A DNA stretch of 64,000 nucleotides, taken from NCBI GenBank assembly GCA_029207755.1, contig JARCOQ010000017.1, positions 9,498,945-9,562,944 of the forward strand, given 5' to 3'. This document shows, in pieces, positions 27,001 through 39,300 of the stretch. The notes beneath the pieces were generated by a model. The model was not told the DNA's origin. It did no database searches and saw nothing but the letters and a program-made list of their open reading frames with translations. This DNA is from Chamaea fasciata. Lineage: Eukaryota > Chordata > Aves > Passeriformes > Sylviidae. Both the position numbers and the translations under genes were made by a program. The stretch's first letter is position 1. Each line of letters opens with the position of its first letter.

Positions 27001-28269
27001 TTCTTCCTCTGTGTCCCTGGCCAGGGGAGCAGCTAGTTCTGCACGAACACCAGGGGTTTCATCAAGTGTCCAAGAGGAGCAACAGGCTTCCCTCAGGATG
27101 GTCCCCTGAGCCATGGCTGGGGATGAGATCTCTGAGGGCTGCAAAGCCCAGGGATGAATTCACCTGGGGCAGGAATTCTTCCAGAGCATATTTCATTGCA
27201 TTCCTACCCTGGCCATGACTTTAACCTTGACCTGGAGAGCCAATTCATTCTCTGTGCCTGAGGGACAGGGTACACACAAAAGGGCCACTCTGGGAGTGGC
27301 AGGGGACACCTGCATTACCTCACGTGTCACAGCTGCTCAACACTGCCAAGCACCCTGCCAGGCTCCCCAGAGGAGCAGGAAGCACAGCAGGACACACACA
27401 CACACTGCCATCTCCTCCATGAGAGTGTTTTACAAGCATGGCAGATGAAATAAAAGAGCAGGAGAGCTGTAAAGAAGCTCATTTGAGTGTCTCCCTGGGG
27501 CCTTGTCAAGTCCGCTTCAGCTCCAGTCAACACCTCCCACATCAGCCAGAGCCCAACCCAGCCAGGCTGCCCGCAGGGACCTGTCTGCTAATGGATTTCA
27601 GGTGCTCCAGCAAGGCATGGAGCAAGAGCACAGGGAATGCTCCCCCTCCTTCCCATCCTTGTCTCTCATGATGTCCCCTTTCAGCTGGCTCCTGGCTCTC
27701 AGACCTACATTTCACTGCGTGACGCCAATTTCTACCCTTCCCAGCACGAAACTCTGAGGAATGGTTCTCACCACAGTGGAAAAATATTCTTTCACCCCAA
27801 AATTAAAGTTAGGACAGGGCCAAACACGAACAGAAGAGCATGAAGACTGCTTGTCAAAATCAAGTGAGCTTTTTAATAGACTTCCAGAGATAATTTCCTC
27901 CCCAGGTCTCATCTCTTCTCTACTCCCCTTCTTTCCCTCCCCTTCCTCTGCTCTAGCTGAAGCCTCCCTGCAAGCCAACATCCCACCTGTTTCTAACCCA
28001 AACACTCCCGTGCCACATTTCCCCACAGACATGAGGAGAAATTCAATGGAAAAGGTAAAAGGTCAGCTTGGAGCCATGCCAGGGCTGCAGAACACAGCTA
28101 CAGATGGGAATGGACTTCCAGAAAATGTCCATCCTTCCCAGCGACAATCCTCAGATGTCCTAGAGATGATACACTGATTGCAGCTGGTCAGGGAGGAGGA
28201 GCCCTCTCTTGGGAGCCCAAGGATGAGGGAAGAGGCAATGGAAACCCCACATGGCAACGGGGAAAAGCA
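24033..28269. other. Intergenic, nothing recognised
   Basis: No gene or repeat family identified. A short CA run lies at about 27,396-27,407. An AT-rich stretch at about 25,095-25,340 has some TAAT and CAATAAAG words. A 138-codon frame at 27,761-28,177 (plus) has no recognisable domain. Confidence 0.55.
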
Positions 28270-28620
28270 AGAACCTGGTTTGCAAGTTCAAAGGAGCAGG
28301 AAATTAGGAGGGCAATTAGGTAGGCACGCACCCGATCCGTGACAAACTGGGCCACCAACACATCAGACAGGCAACAAAACAAAGAGCCAGTGATGAACCC
28401 AGCAAGCCACCATACAGCCAGCAGCAGATGTGTTCAATTAGCCCAAGAGCCAACATCCAACCAAACACCAACCTAGCCAGCAGAAAACAGACAATAGACT
28501 ACTTGTTCCATCAAACAGCTGAGTTAATAGCAAAAACGTGCAGGGAGTGAGCGAGCAGCCAAAAACCCACGCCAGCCACTCAATAAGTCAATTAACCAAA
28601 GACCCACATAATCAACCACT
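28270..28620. repeat. Strand-skewed C/A-rich tract with quasi-repeats
   Basis: The plus strand is rich in A and C and poor in G and T. It has recurring CCAGC, CCAAC, AACCAA and CCAGCAG words with irregular spacing (for example 28,405-28,490 and 28,557-28,615). It looks like a decayed minisatellite. It has no coding character. Confidence 0.5.
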
Positions 28621-29261
28621 TAAGTAGAGCCGAGCAAATAACTCACAATGAGTTATTTATCCATTGAATTTTGCCTCTAGTTTTGCTTGGGCCATCTCTG
28701 TGAGCACATGTCAAGTCCCTTCAACTGATTTTCAATTAATCTCATTTTGGCTTGTTTGCTCTGTGCATGGCTGGCCAAAAGTTAACATGTGAACTGCACT
28801 CATTAGCTGTGATTGCCCAGGAAGATTACATGTTGCTCTCTAGTCTCAGATTAGGTAAGCACAGTTTTGCCAGGGAATCTCAGTCCCTAAAAAGCTCCAA
28901 CAGGTCTGATCTTAAGCCACCAGGACACAGCAGTCACATGTATTCAAAGGAAAAAACCACAACCAATATAAGTGAGAACTTATCCTGCCACCCAAGAGGT
29001 CCAACTAAATAGTCCTGCAGGAAGAAGGCTCGTGGTGCTGCTCAAACAGGATTGGGGAATTGGAGGGTTTGGGTTTTGTGCCCTGGGGTTGGGTCCCAGC
29101 TCTGGGGGTCTTTTCCATCCCTGAGGCCATAACTCCCTGAGCAGGTGGGGATGGCCCAGTTCCTCAGCTACAGCTCCTTCTCTGGGGCTCCTCAGACCCT
29201 GCCTGGGGTTTCTCAGTGTCTTCTGCAGGACCTCCCAGCAGACCTCAGCTCCTGATTTATC

Positions 29262-29470
29262 AGAGAATTGTTTAGTTTGGAAAACACCTCTAAGATCATC
29301 AATTCCACGCTGTCAACCCAGCACTGCCGTGTTCACCACTAAACCACAGATAGATATTTTTCATCCATCCAGATATTTTTCAAACACTTCCAGGAACAGC
29401 AATTTCACCATTTTTAATTCCTGACCACCCTTTTAATGAATAATTTTATTCCTAGTATCTAGGCAATTTG
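29262..29470 (-). mobile_element. CR1 LINE 3' end (diverged)
   Basis: Read on the plus strand it is the reverse complement of an older CR1 subfamily: GTTTGGAAAACACCTCTAAG, ATCATCAATTCCA, a degraded AACCCAGCACTGCC, CACTAAACCA, CAAACACTTCCAGGAACAGC, and TGACCACCCTTTTAATGAA. It is 5'-truncated and noncoding. Confidence 0.85.
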
Positions 29471-30499
29471 AAAATTGCTTCTGTGGTGGCAAGCCCAGTG
29501 ATGCAGCCAAGACGGCACTTCTAAGCAAGGGCTGGGACCTGCAGGGCTCTCATTGCATCTGGGTGCCCCAGGCAACACCAGAGCATTAAAACAACACCAC
29601 CACCACTCTGGAAAACCCAGGCAGCTGACTGGCACAGAGGAGATGCTCTGTTTCTCATCCTGCCAGACTTCAAGGAGAAGCCACATGGTGCCATGAGTCC
29701 TGGGCTGCTGTTTTTCTCCTTTTGGAGCAGAAGTGCTTCTTCCCTCCAGTCCACACCAGGCGCCTTCACTTGCTGCCAAGACACCAAAAGTCTTCTCATG
29801 CAGGTGGTCAGACACAAGCCTAGCTGTGCCACAGCAGGATTTGTCCCATGCTGCAGGTCACACTGCCTTTCTTGCACCCTGGTACCACCAAGCCATGGCC
29901 ATTTCTATGTTAGCTCTAGGAATGAGGTCCATTCCTGGCCTCCTTCACCCCAAGATGGCCATGAAAAGGAGCAAGCTGAGCTGCCTGGGCTCTGAGCGTG
30001 GCCCCATACAGCTCAGGGAGAGTTCTATCCCTCTCCTCCGGGGCTGCTGTGAGCGTTGTGCTTTTGGCTCTGGCTGGGGAGGAGGTCTGTGTTGCCAAAC
30101 CACACTGTCAACTGTTTCCCTGCTGCCTGCAGATCCTAATCCCGCAGGCAATATATAACCAGCGGGAGCTGCACCATCCCTGAAGTGTGAAGTGCAGTAT
30201 CAGAGGAACACTGCTATCTCCTGCCTCTCCACGGGGCTGTCACAGGGACTGTCAGAGATTAGGACTAATAGTACTTAGCTCACTTCAGCAGGCAGCTGAA
30301 TGAAATGATCCTTACATGCCCTTATGTCCTAATGAATTTCATTTGATTCCTTGCCCAGCTCTGAGCATGGAGCAGCAGCACAGCTCTTCATACTGAAAGG
30401 GCTGTGTAGGAATCACCCCTCTCATTACCCTTGCAAATCCAGCCAGTGTTTTTAATCCCGACAGCATCTCCTACAGCCCCCACTGCAGATTCAGGTTTG
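29471..30499. other. Intergenic, nothing recognised
   Basis: Mixed GC sequence with overlapping chance frames. No repeat family, splice pattern or motif cluster that I can support. Confidence 0.55.
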
Positions 30500-30780
30500 A
30501 GTTCATCTTTCAAAGAGAATTGACCTCTCAAAAGCCAAGCTCAGCTGCAAGCATTGAGCTTCAGCTTAGAGACCAAACAAAACCCACTGATTTCACATTA
30601 TTTCCATGCAAAGCTATAAATCAGCTTGGGCTCGGTTTGACTCCGGGCCAAAGCTTGACTGAAAGGTTCACGAACCTTAAGGAATTTTTTGACAAGCTTG
30701 GTCTGAGATTCAAATTTGTTATGAAACCCCAATAGTGGAGCTCTGCTATTTCCATGCAATTTCAGGTTTTGCTGTGAACA
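30500..30780. promoter_or_regulatory. Candidate conserved noncoding element with palindromes
   Basis: An AT-rich unique block. It contains the direct repeat TATTTCCATGCAA (30,599-30,611 and 30,747-30,759; ATGCAA is POU-like). It also has an AAGGTTC/GAACCTT inverted repeat with a 2-nt centre (30,663-30,678) and facing CAAAGCTTG and CAAGCTTGG words. A 71-codon frame crosses it but matches nothing known. Confidence 0.3.
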
Positions 30781-33119
30781 TTTCATGCAGCTCTGGGGAC
30801 AAAGTTACACCAGCACAAACCCAGTTACTCCTTAAGAATCAGTAGAGCTGACCTGGATTTCTGCCGGTGTAAGAACAATCAACACAGCCCAGAAAAAGTT
30901 ATTTTTATTCCTTGCCTTCTGTTTTGCTAGAATCCACCCAATAAAAGTTCCCAGCCCGAATCCAGACTGCAGAAATGCAAGTGCCAGTAGAGCATAAACC
31001 CCAGCATGTGTCTGGAGAAGTTTGTGTAAATTGACAGGGTCATTCCAGCTGTGAGGACAATGAAAGCCCAACAAGAACTCCAGGACCCCCTTCCCCATCC
31101 AAATCTGCTAATATCCTGAGGGTCTTCTGTAAGAAGAGACATTTTGTGGGCTCTTGCCTGAGATGACTGTTTCTGTAGGGCAGAAAAATCACTGTGCCAC
31201 ATCAGACTGAAGTCAGGACAAGGATTTCTGCAGCCCTAAAAGGGCTGGTTCCTGCTCCCCCAGCACAGTGCTGCGTTCCAGTGGGTCACTAATTTTTCAC
31301 AGAACCCCAACTCTAATAAGGCAAACCAAACTGGTGCTCTGGAAGGAAAATGCTGTGGGGCTCAGGGGATGCTGTCCTCCACCCTCACTCCAATTTTATA
31401 GCATATCTGCAGCCGTGTGTCAACATCAGACTGCTCCAAATGGGGGAACTGATGTGAGGTGTTGTGCCAAAGCCCATTTAGCTCCTTCTATATCCCAGCA
31501 CAGGAACCCGTCTCCACAGGTTCAGCTGGATGGCTGCTGGGTAAAAGATTTCTGCCCCCCTGCTCCCTGGCCTCCTGCTTACAGCACAGAGAAATCCTGG
31601 GTACAGAAGCAGAGCAGAGCATGGCAGGCAGGCACTGAGCTCCATTGCCCTGCAGCAACATTCACCCTCTCTGCAGAGCTGCTCCTCTGGTCTGTGCTGC
31701 AGCAGAGCTTGGCCTGCCACCAGCTCCTGCTCCTTCCTATGCCAAGCACTTCCCGCAGTAAGACAGCAAACAGCAGGATTTCCCTCTATTTGCTTATTTT
31801 AAAAACGTTTCTTACTGTAAAGGTTTAAGACCTGGCAGGAAGCTGGAGCTTTATTCACCCAGGGGCTCTCAGCAGCCCCAGAGATGTAAAGCAAGGAAGT
31901 GCTCTTGCCTGCTCCCCATCTGCACCCCAACCCCCTCCAAAGACTGGCAGGCTCCCCTTTCACAGCCCATTTAATGCCAGAAAGCCATTATTCCCAGATA
32001 TTGCCAGATCCCCCTGCCCTTGTTTTAATCCCACATCCACTCCCAAGGTCTGAGGTACTCCAGTGCCTTGGGAAGGGAAGTCCTGAGAGGCAGCTGTACT
32101 GCTGAGATGCTACCTTGGCCTGCTGCATTCCCTGCTAAGCTCTTCAGAGGTGTTAAGAGGGAATTCCTCACTCCCTGGCAGCATCTTGCTGACCTTTCAG
32201 TGCAGACATGCTGAGATTTAAGTGTTTGTCCACGTTATAAAATCATCATTGATTTTGCTGCCCACTGATCTTAATAAATAAGTGCAGCCATCTCAGAGGG
32301 GTTTCAGGTGTGATCAGTGGGGCTGGTTGTGCCTGCCTGGCTCCTTCCATATGCCCAGGGCAGGCTTGGAGCAAGGTTTTGGAAGAGGTCCCTGCAGTGA
32401 CCTTCTGTGCTGGGTGTAGGGCTCATTGTCACATACCCTGTGTCCCATGGCCATATTTCCTAATTTATGACCTTTATGTTCCTGGGGTGAAGGAGCCAAC
32501 ATTGCCAAGGGTCTGGTGCTGCCATCAGCAGTAGCTGTGCACTGACACCTTGTGGTGTCAGACACCTCCTGAGAGCACAAGACTAAGTCCTCTGTGGCCT
32601 TGCAGCACCTGCCCGGCAAGTCCAGCACATACCTTAACACACGGGCAAAGCTCCGTCGTGACAGTGGAATCACTCCAACACACATCCCCAGCCAGCGTGA
32701 TGCCTGCCTGCTGTTTGGTTTGGAGCTTCTCTTTGGAAAGCAGCAGAAAATCCACTGCTTCGACACATCAGATTCCAAGACTTGGATGCCAACTTCAGCT
32801 TTAAAGGAGCTTGGTTCCTCTCCCTGTAGATAGCACAGATGAAAATTAGAGTTTCCAGCACTCCCCCACCTTCTTCTCAGGGCTGTGGCCTGCTGTTGGG
32901 AAGGTGGTTTCAGGGCTCTGCTGTTGGCAGGGAGTGAGGGCAGCCTCTCTTCCCAGAAGCATCTCTGACCATCTGCTTCAGTAGGGCTCCCCCAGCAGTG
33001 ATTCTGGCAGGAAGCTGGAGCAATAATCCCCAGATTCCAGGGAGGGATGGTGGTGTGTTGAACGCCGTACAGCAGACACCAGGTTTTGGCTCCTGAGTGC
33101 TACGCACGAGAGGAGAGAG
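30781..33119. other. Intergenic, nothing recognised
   Basis: No repeat family or known gene. A short plus-strand frame at 32,594-32,833 is discussed as a weak coding candidate. An AT-rich patch at about 32,215-32,290 might be regulatory. Confidence 0.5.
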
Positions 33120-33480
33120 CCCACGGGGGAATGTGGAGTTATCCAAATTGGATGCAAGCTACATTTTATCTTATTGGAGTGGGTTTGGGGGTGATGTAAT
33201 CACTCAGTGTGCTTGTACACTTGGGATCCGGACGAGATGCTGTTTATCATGAGCTGACAAGTCAAGGAAGGATGCGAGAAAATGATCTGGGACTTCCCAT
33301 GCAGGCCTGGCTGGAGCTGTGAACTGGGGCAGATGTGACTGGAAGCCGTAAGGATTAATGGCCCCTCTGCTGCTGTACAAGGTGCAAATGAATGAAATTC
33401 TGTTCCCCTTACAAAGGAATGCCATTAATTCAAGGGGAAATTGTCCAGATTTTTGTCCAGTGTGATGAAAGCAGAATTTG
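33120..33480. promoter_or_regulatory. Candidate conserved noncoding element
   Basis: Unique, low-GC block with ATTTTATCTTATTGG (GATA and CCAAT), GATGTAATCACTC, TTTATCATGAGC, AAGGATTAATGG (OTX-like GGATTA) and GCCATTAATTC. No coding frame crosses it cleanly. No conservation data were available. Confidence 0.28.
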
Positions 33481-36129
33481 GCCCTTGATCTTGGGCAAAA
33501 AAGTCTGTCTAGCAAGTTTTAAGGCACTTCTTTCCAGTTCTCTTTTGATTTGATCTCATTTTCTTATGTGGAAACCCTCTTTCTCAGCAAGTGCAGAAAG
33601 GGATAGAGAAAGACAGGCAGGCAGGCGAGGAGAGGCACTGGAAGACAGGAGCAAAGGGATAATGACTGTACCTGGGACACAGAGAGCTGCTCCTTTGGGC
33701 AGTGGGAGGAGATGCTGGGGTGTGAGGGGTGAAAAGCCTGGCTGGTGGGAGGTCTCCAGCACCTTTGTCACCCTTTTGGCTGGAATTTATAAGTAAATAT
33801 GGAGCTGACTGAAACTGCTCCTGCTCACCAGCAGCCTCTCTTTGGCACTCATTGGAATTTGGGATGGGAGGGGGCTGGGGGGTTCGTGTTTACTCACATT
33901 CCCCTTCATGTGCTGGTTTCGGGATGGAAAACAGGGGACGGCAGCAGGGTGGTGTGTGTGGCCAGGAGGGGTGACACGCTCCCTTGGCTTCTGGTGGCTT
34001 CCTACCCCAGTAGCTGCTCTGGAGGGGGAGGCGACAGGGGATTGTAGTGCAGAGGATCAGGCAGGAGAGCTGGGAGGCGTGGGGCTGGCACGGGATGGAT
34101 GGGGATGGGAGCCCCAGGTCCCACCCTCACAGATGAGGCTGTGCCATCTCCCAGCAAGGCACCAGGTCCCTGGGGAGCCCTTATTGAAATCCTGTGGGTA
34201 AAATAATGCAGCAGTGCCTCCACCCCTTGCATGCCTGGTTCCAAGCAGATCAGCATGCCAGGAGAATGCCACACGACCACCTGCCAGCCCAGCACCTCTC
34301 CTCCAGGCTGTGATTCCACCAAGTTTCCAGCCATGGGGTACTCTGGGACCCTACCAAAATGCACTTCAAGAGCTACTTTTCCTCAAGCTCTCCATCCTGT
34401 GGCTTTGCAATCCGACAGAGCAGGAGGTTTCACCTCATTCTGTGTTTGAATGCAGCAGTACCTTTTCTTAAGGAGCAGCTGAGACAGAGAGGGTTTGTTT
34501 TGTGTCACTCACAACAGTGGCAGGCTGAGCTCTGCTGAACTCCTCTGCCTGCCATGGAGCATCACGTTTGCCACCCACGTCCTACTTGGAGCTTCTCTCT
34601 GCTGGCAGGATGCAGTGGTACAATGAGTTACAAGCAGAAGCAGCAGATGTTTGCTAAAAAAAAAAAAAGAAAAAAAAAAAAGGAGGCAATAATCCAGAAT
34701 TTTGCTGATATAAACACAATACCAGCACTGAATACAACTGGAGGAAGACAAAAACATCCCAAAGACATAAAACATCAGGCTACTTGGAGAACCTCCAGGC
34801 TACATGCGCTGAACTCTGTCAGCCTCCTCGAAATGAGTGCTTAACCCCTTTTCAACCTCTTTGGCAGCCCATCCCTTGAAGATTTACAGTGGACTCTGTT
34901 TGCATGAGGGATCTTCCCTGACACATCGTGCTCCTTTAATTCTGGGTGAGAAAACAAACAGCCGCCCTGCAGACACCCGTCTGACCGTCCCGTTCCCCTC
35001 CCCGAGGGACATTCAGCCCCTTCCTCGCCGTCATTCCCCACCACCTCTGCAGCCCCACCAGCCCTTCGGGGCCCCCCTGGCTCTGGGGGTGCTCTGGGGG
35101 TGCTCTGTGTCTGCCCAACACCCGGTGCTCGGGTACCCACTGCTCCCCATGGGCGTCCCTGGGATGCTCCTGTGGGAGGTGGGTGCCCTGCTGCCACACT
35201 CGCCTGCCTGCACTGGGATGGGGCAGGCAACAGGACCGAGCGGTGCTGCAAATTCCTGTCTGCTGGCGCTGCTCATTCCCGAGCCCTAATTACAGCCTTG
35301 CTGCAGGGACCAGGCTGGCGCGGCTGGATCCCGGGGTCAGGCCGGGCTCCGAGGGCCAGCCGTGCCCCAGAGACAGCGCTGATGAATTGTGACAGGACTT
35401 AAGGACACCTGCTACTTTCGGAGATTTTTCTCTTTTGCAAGCAAGCTTTCGAATGAGTGTGTGTGTGTTGACAGGGGCAGATATCACTGGAGGGTGTTGA
35501 GGAGGGAGCAGGAGGGAAATCTCTGGAGAAGGTGTCAGGAAGGATTTTTCTCGGCTGCTCACCCTACAGTGAGTGATGGGCAGTGAGGAACCGGCCTCCC
35601 TTGGACCCAGATCATGTGGGCTCACTTTGGTTGTGGGGCCTGACCATGGCCTTTGTAATGTCCCCTTAAAGCCAATGAGTAGCATTAATATATGGAGACC
35701 ACACACATGCCCAACGCTTGTATTTATGCTGGATGGCTTCCATCTTGGAAACTTTCTTGGCCTTCTGTCCATCCCCAGGATGTTGCCAGGGCTCCACCTT
35801 TCCCTTCCCAACCCTGCGGCCACAAGGGAACTGAGAAGATTCATGGCCAAAGCATCAAGAGGGAAACTGAGCTAGCAACCTCTCCCATCCATTGGAAGTA
35901 CTCAGGCTGAGCAAAGCACATGCTCCAGGCATGGGAGGGGGCTGTGTAATGAAATAAAGAACATGTTCTGCCCTATGAGGGGAGTGCAGAGAGGGACAAA
36001 ATTCTTTCATTGCCAGTGCCAGGTCTCAAAGTCTGCAGCCCAATAGATCTGGTGGCCTTGAGGGATTTGCTCCAAACAAACATCAGAAAGTAAAACCAGC
36101 TCTGTATATTTGTCTTCTCAGCTCCATTG
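33481..36129. other. Intergenic, nothing recognised
   Basis: Includes an interrupted A run (34,656-34,681) and GC-rich sequence at 34,960-35,390 with overlapping frames on both strands. No gene could be supported. Confidence 0.55.
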
Positions 36130-36370
36130 GAGTCATGGAATGGCTTGGGTTGGAAGACACATTTAAAAGCCGTCTAGTCCAACCTCCCTGTCATGGGCAG
36201 GGACCTCTTCAACAAGATCAGGTTGCTTAGAACCCCATCCAACCTGATCTTGAATGTTCCCAGGGATCATGCACCCACCACCTCTCTGGAAAACCTGTCC
36301 TAATCTCTCACCACCCTCACCGGAAAAAAAATCTTTCTTGAAAATCACGCCTTGTTCTCTCCTCACCTTC
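36130..36370 (-). mobile_element. CR1 LINE 3' end
   Basis: Reverse complement of the common avian CR1 3' region: GGAATGGCTTGGGTTGGAAG, GTCTAGTCCAACCTCC, GGGCAGGGACCTCTTCAAC, GATCAGGTTGCTTAGAACCC, CCAACCTGATCTTGAATG, CTCACCACCCTCACC. It lacks the 5' part and all coding sequence. Confidence 0.92.
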
Positions 36371-39300
36371 TGTCCTGGTTTCCCTTTTCTCCCCATCTAA
36401 ATGAGGAGAGCAACAGGCAGGGAAGGGAGGTCTGAGCTTCACCTGCCTGTGCAGGAGCTGGGAATGGGAGATCATCTGCTTGCTTAGGCATGGGTGGCCC
36501 TTGAGTGGAGTGATTGGGAGCGTGGTGAGGGCCAAAAAGTGTTTTTCAGCCTGGGAGCCCTGATCCCATCCCATCACACATAGTTTTACAGTGCAGCTCT
36601 CTCTGTAAAGTGTCTGGTGGAGTGATGTGGAGCCATGTTGGCCAGATCTCCCTGTGAGTTTCCAGACACATTAGAGATGTATGCACACATATATTTATAT
36701 CTGTAGCTGCTGTTTTGCAGCCGGTGGGAAATGAGGGCTGTTCTCAGCCTTGTTCCCTTTCTGCACATTACCCGCACTCCCCCTTGCTGACATCCACTGG
36801 ACCCAGTCTTCTCCCAGAGGAGAAGCCAGGAATTTATTAGGCAATGAAGGTGCTTGACATCTCCTCAAACTGCTCCTTCTCCTCTGTAGGAGTTTTTTGC
36901 TGGGTTGGAGTGTTGGGATTGTCTGAGGAAGGCTGAAATGAGCATGGCTGCATATCTCCCCTGAAGCCTCTCCCTCTGACTGCTTTCATGTGCAAAAGGC
37001 AAAACAGAAACACAACCGACCTCTGAACTCTGGATGGGCCCTTTCACCACCTCAAAGCTGTTGCATTATCTCTCTTTTACCTCCTTCCTCTCTTTCCTTC
37101 CGAGCCTGGACACTACCGCCAAGTCTGGTTCTCAGCACATCTGCTCTTTCAAAGAGTTGGGAGGTCCCAAGACCACTCAGTCCCAGAGTCAGGATTCTGA
37201 CATCTGGCTTGGCCTTGCCTATGAGTCACTTGGGGAGCTTGGGAAAGTCACGTAACTCTTCCTTGCTGGTGCAATGGCTGCTGGGGCGGTGCAAGACCCA
37301 GCCCCCAGGGCCCCAGTTGGCTCCTCCTCTCCGAGGCTTCGCCTCTGAGCACATGCCAAGCACCTTGAGATCTTCTGGTGGGAAGAGCCTTGCCCCATGG
37401 TGTGATGTCCCATAATGGAAATACAGGTGTCCAGTGCCAGCATCTCTCTGCCAGCCCATCTGGAGAAGTGGAAGGTGCAGAAATGCTCCATGTAGTCTTC
37501 TATCAGCTGTAAAGACTTCAACAGGCACTTTCATGTAGTGCCATCCTGTGGGATTTACCTGCTGCTCCCCTCTGCCCTGTGTCCATTCCAACCCACTATT
37601 TTAGAGAGATTTCATCTATTTTATTGCATTTGCTTCTGCAGACCAAAGCCTCCCTGGAGAAGCACCGCCAGCCACAGCTTTACTTTGGGTGAACTGAGCA
37701 GAGCCTGGCCCCAAGCGTGTTAATTGTTGGCAGACTCATTATTGCCCTTTCCTGGCCTTTGTTTTTCCCTGGAGGGGCCGGGAGCCACGGACCTCCGGCG
37801 CCGGGTCCCAAGCAGAAGCGTGCTGCAGGAATGGAAGCTGGCAGCTCCCAGCCAGGGGTTGCTGCAGGAGGTTTTGTTCCACTGCCTCTGCTGGGGCTCT
37901 GTTTTTCCATCCCCATCCAATGAAATAAACACTTTCACATGTCGCCAAGCCCTGCAGACACAGCTTGGGAGTTTTGCTTTTCCTTGTGGAGTGCCTGCCC
38001 CCATTGGTCTCCCTGCCAGCCCAACTTGCTCCGTTGCCATTACCAATCCCCTTAGCTCAGAGGAACCTCAGTGCTCCCCTCCCATTGACCCTGGTGACAC
38101 TTTTCACCAAGGACAGGATTTCTGTGGAGGTACAAAACCTGGTGGTTTTGGGACGTGGTGCAGGACTGTCCCCACCATGGGGAGTGGAGATGAGCTGGAT
38201 GCTCGGCTGGAGTGTTGGTCAGGGACAAGGAGACAAAGTGCAGCAGGAGGGGAGCAAATCTGCAGAGACACCCCCAAGACTCCCCACTCCTTTCACTGTG
38301 GGATCCCAACTGTCTAACACGTCTCCTTGGCTGAACTTGAGCCTCTGTGCCCCTGGGATTCATCCAGAACATTCCCCAAGACCCCCTCCTCCCTGTTTCT
38401 GTGAGCCCAGGGGCCGTACAGGGAAGGATGAGGGGGGGCAAGGAGGAGGGAGCATGTTCAGGCCCCGTTGTTTCTGCTCACAGACGTGGCAGTCCCTGGC
38501 CCCTGCAACTCCAGCCCTGGCAAGCATAGCCCAGCCTGTTTTTATGTTTCCTGCCTTGGCTCCCAGGCAGCCAAGAACAGCCCAACACCGAGGCACCACG
38601 CTGACCCTGCTGAGCTGGCTGAGATGGGGGATCTGATCCCTGGGGAACTGCAAGCCCCTCTGAGCACCTCTGGATGCAGAGAGTGCAAAGAAAGGGCAAG
38701 CCAGCCCTGGGAGGAGGAAAACCTGATGAAGTCTCCTGGTGTCCCCTCTCCTGGCTTGGGTCAGGACATGTGCACCAGCCAGGGTGATGCCATGTCCTGT
38801 ATTAACCCCTTCCATGGGGAGAGCTCAGAAGGAGGGCTGGGGCTTGCAGAGCCAGTCAGCCCTGGTCCCATGGGAAACGTTCTGGCCCTCCTGCCTTCCC
38901 CACGTGTGCCTGAGGGAGGTGGGGATTCCTGGGGAAGGCTGTAGAGCCCAGCAGAGATGAAGGAGCTGTGACCAAGGCTGCATGGGGAATCACATCCATG
39001 GGATCATTGCATGGATCCCTAGTGGAATTAGCTATCTTCTGAGGCAGGCCAAGGGTTGGGCTCTCCTGGGACATCCAAATAAGTGTCACCATCTGCAGCA
39101 GGTCACAAACCAGGTGGCTGTCTCTGTTGTCACCAGAGAGGTCAAGGTCTGATCCACACCATAGAGAAAGGCTCAAATTCTACTCGGAGTTGAGTTTCTT
39201 GTGGTCTGGCTCTTTCTGGGTCCTTTTCTGCATCCTGGGAAAACCAGCTGCACTTGTGTTTTGGAAAGATTGCTGCAGAATCAGGAGCTCCCAGGAAATG

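Noticed and set aside
27761..28177. 138-codon plus-strand frame
   Set aside because: Plausible composition but no family match, no Kozak-like start and no splice context. Kept only as a mention in the intergenic entry.
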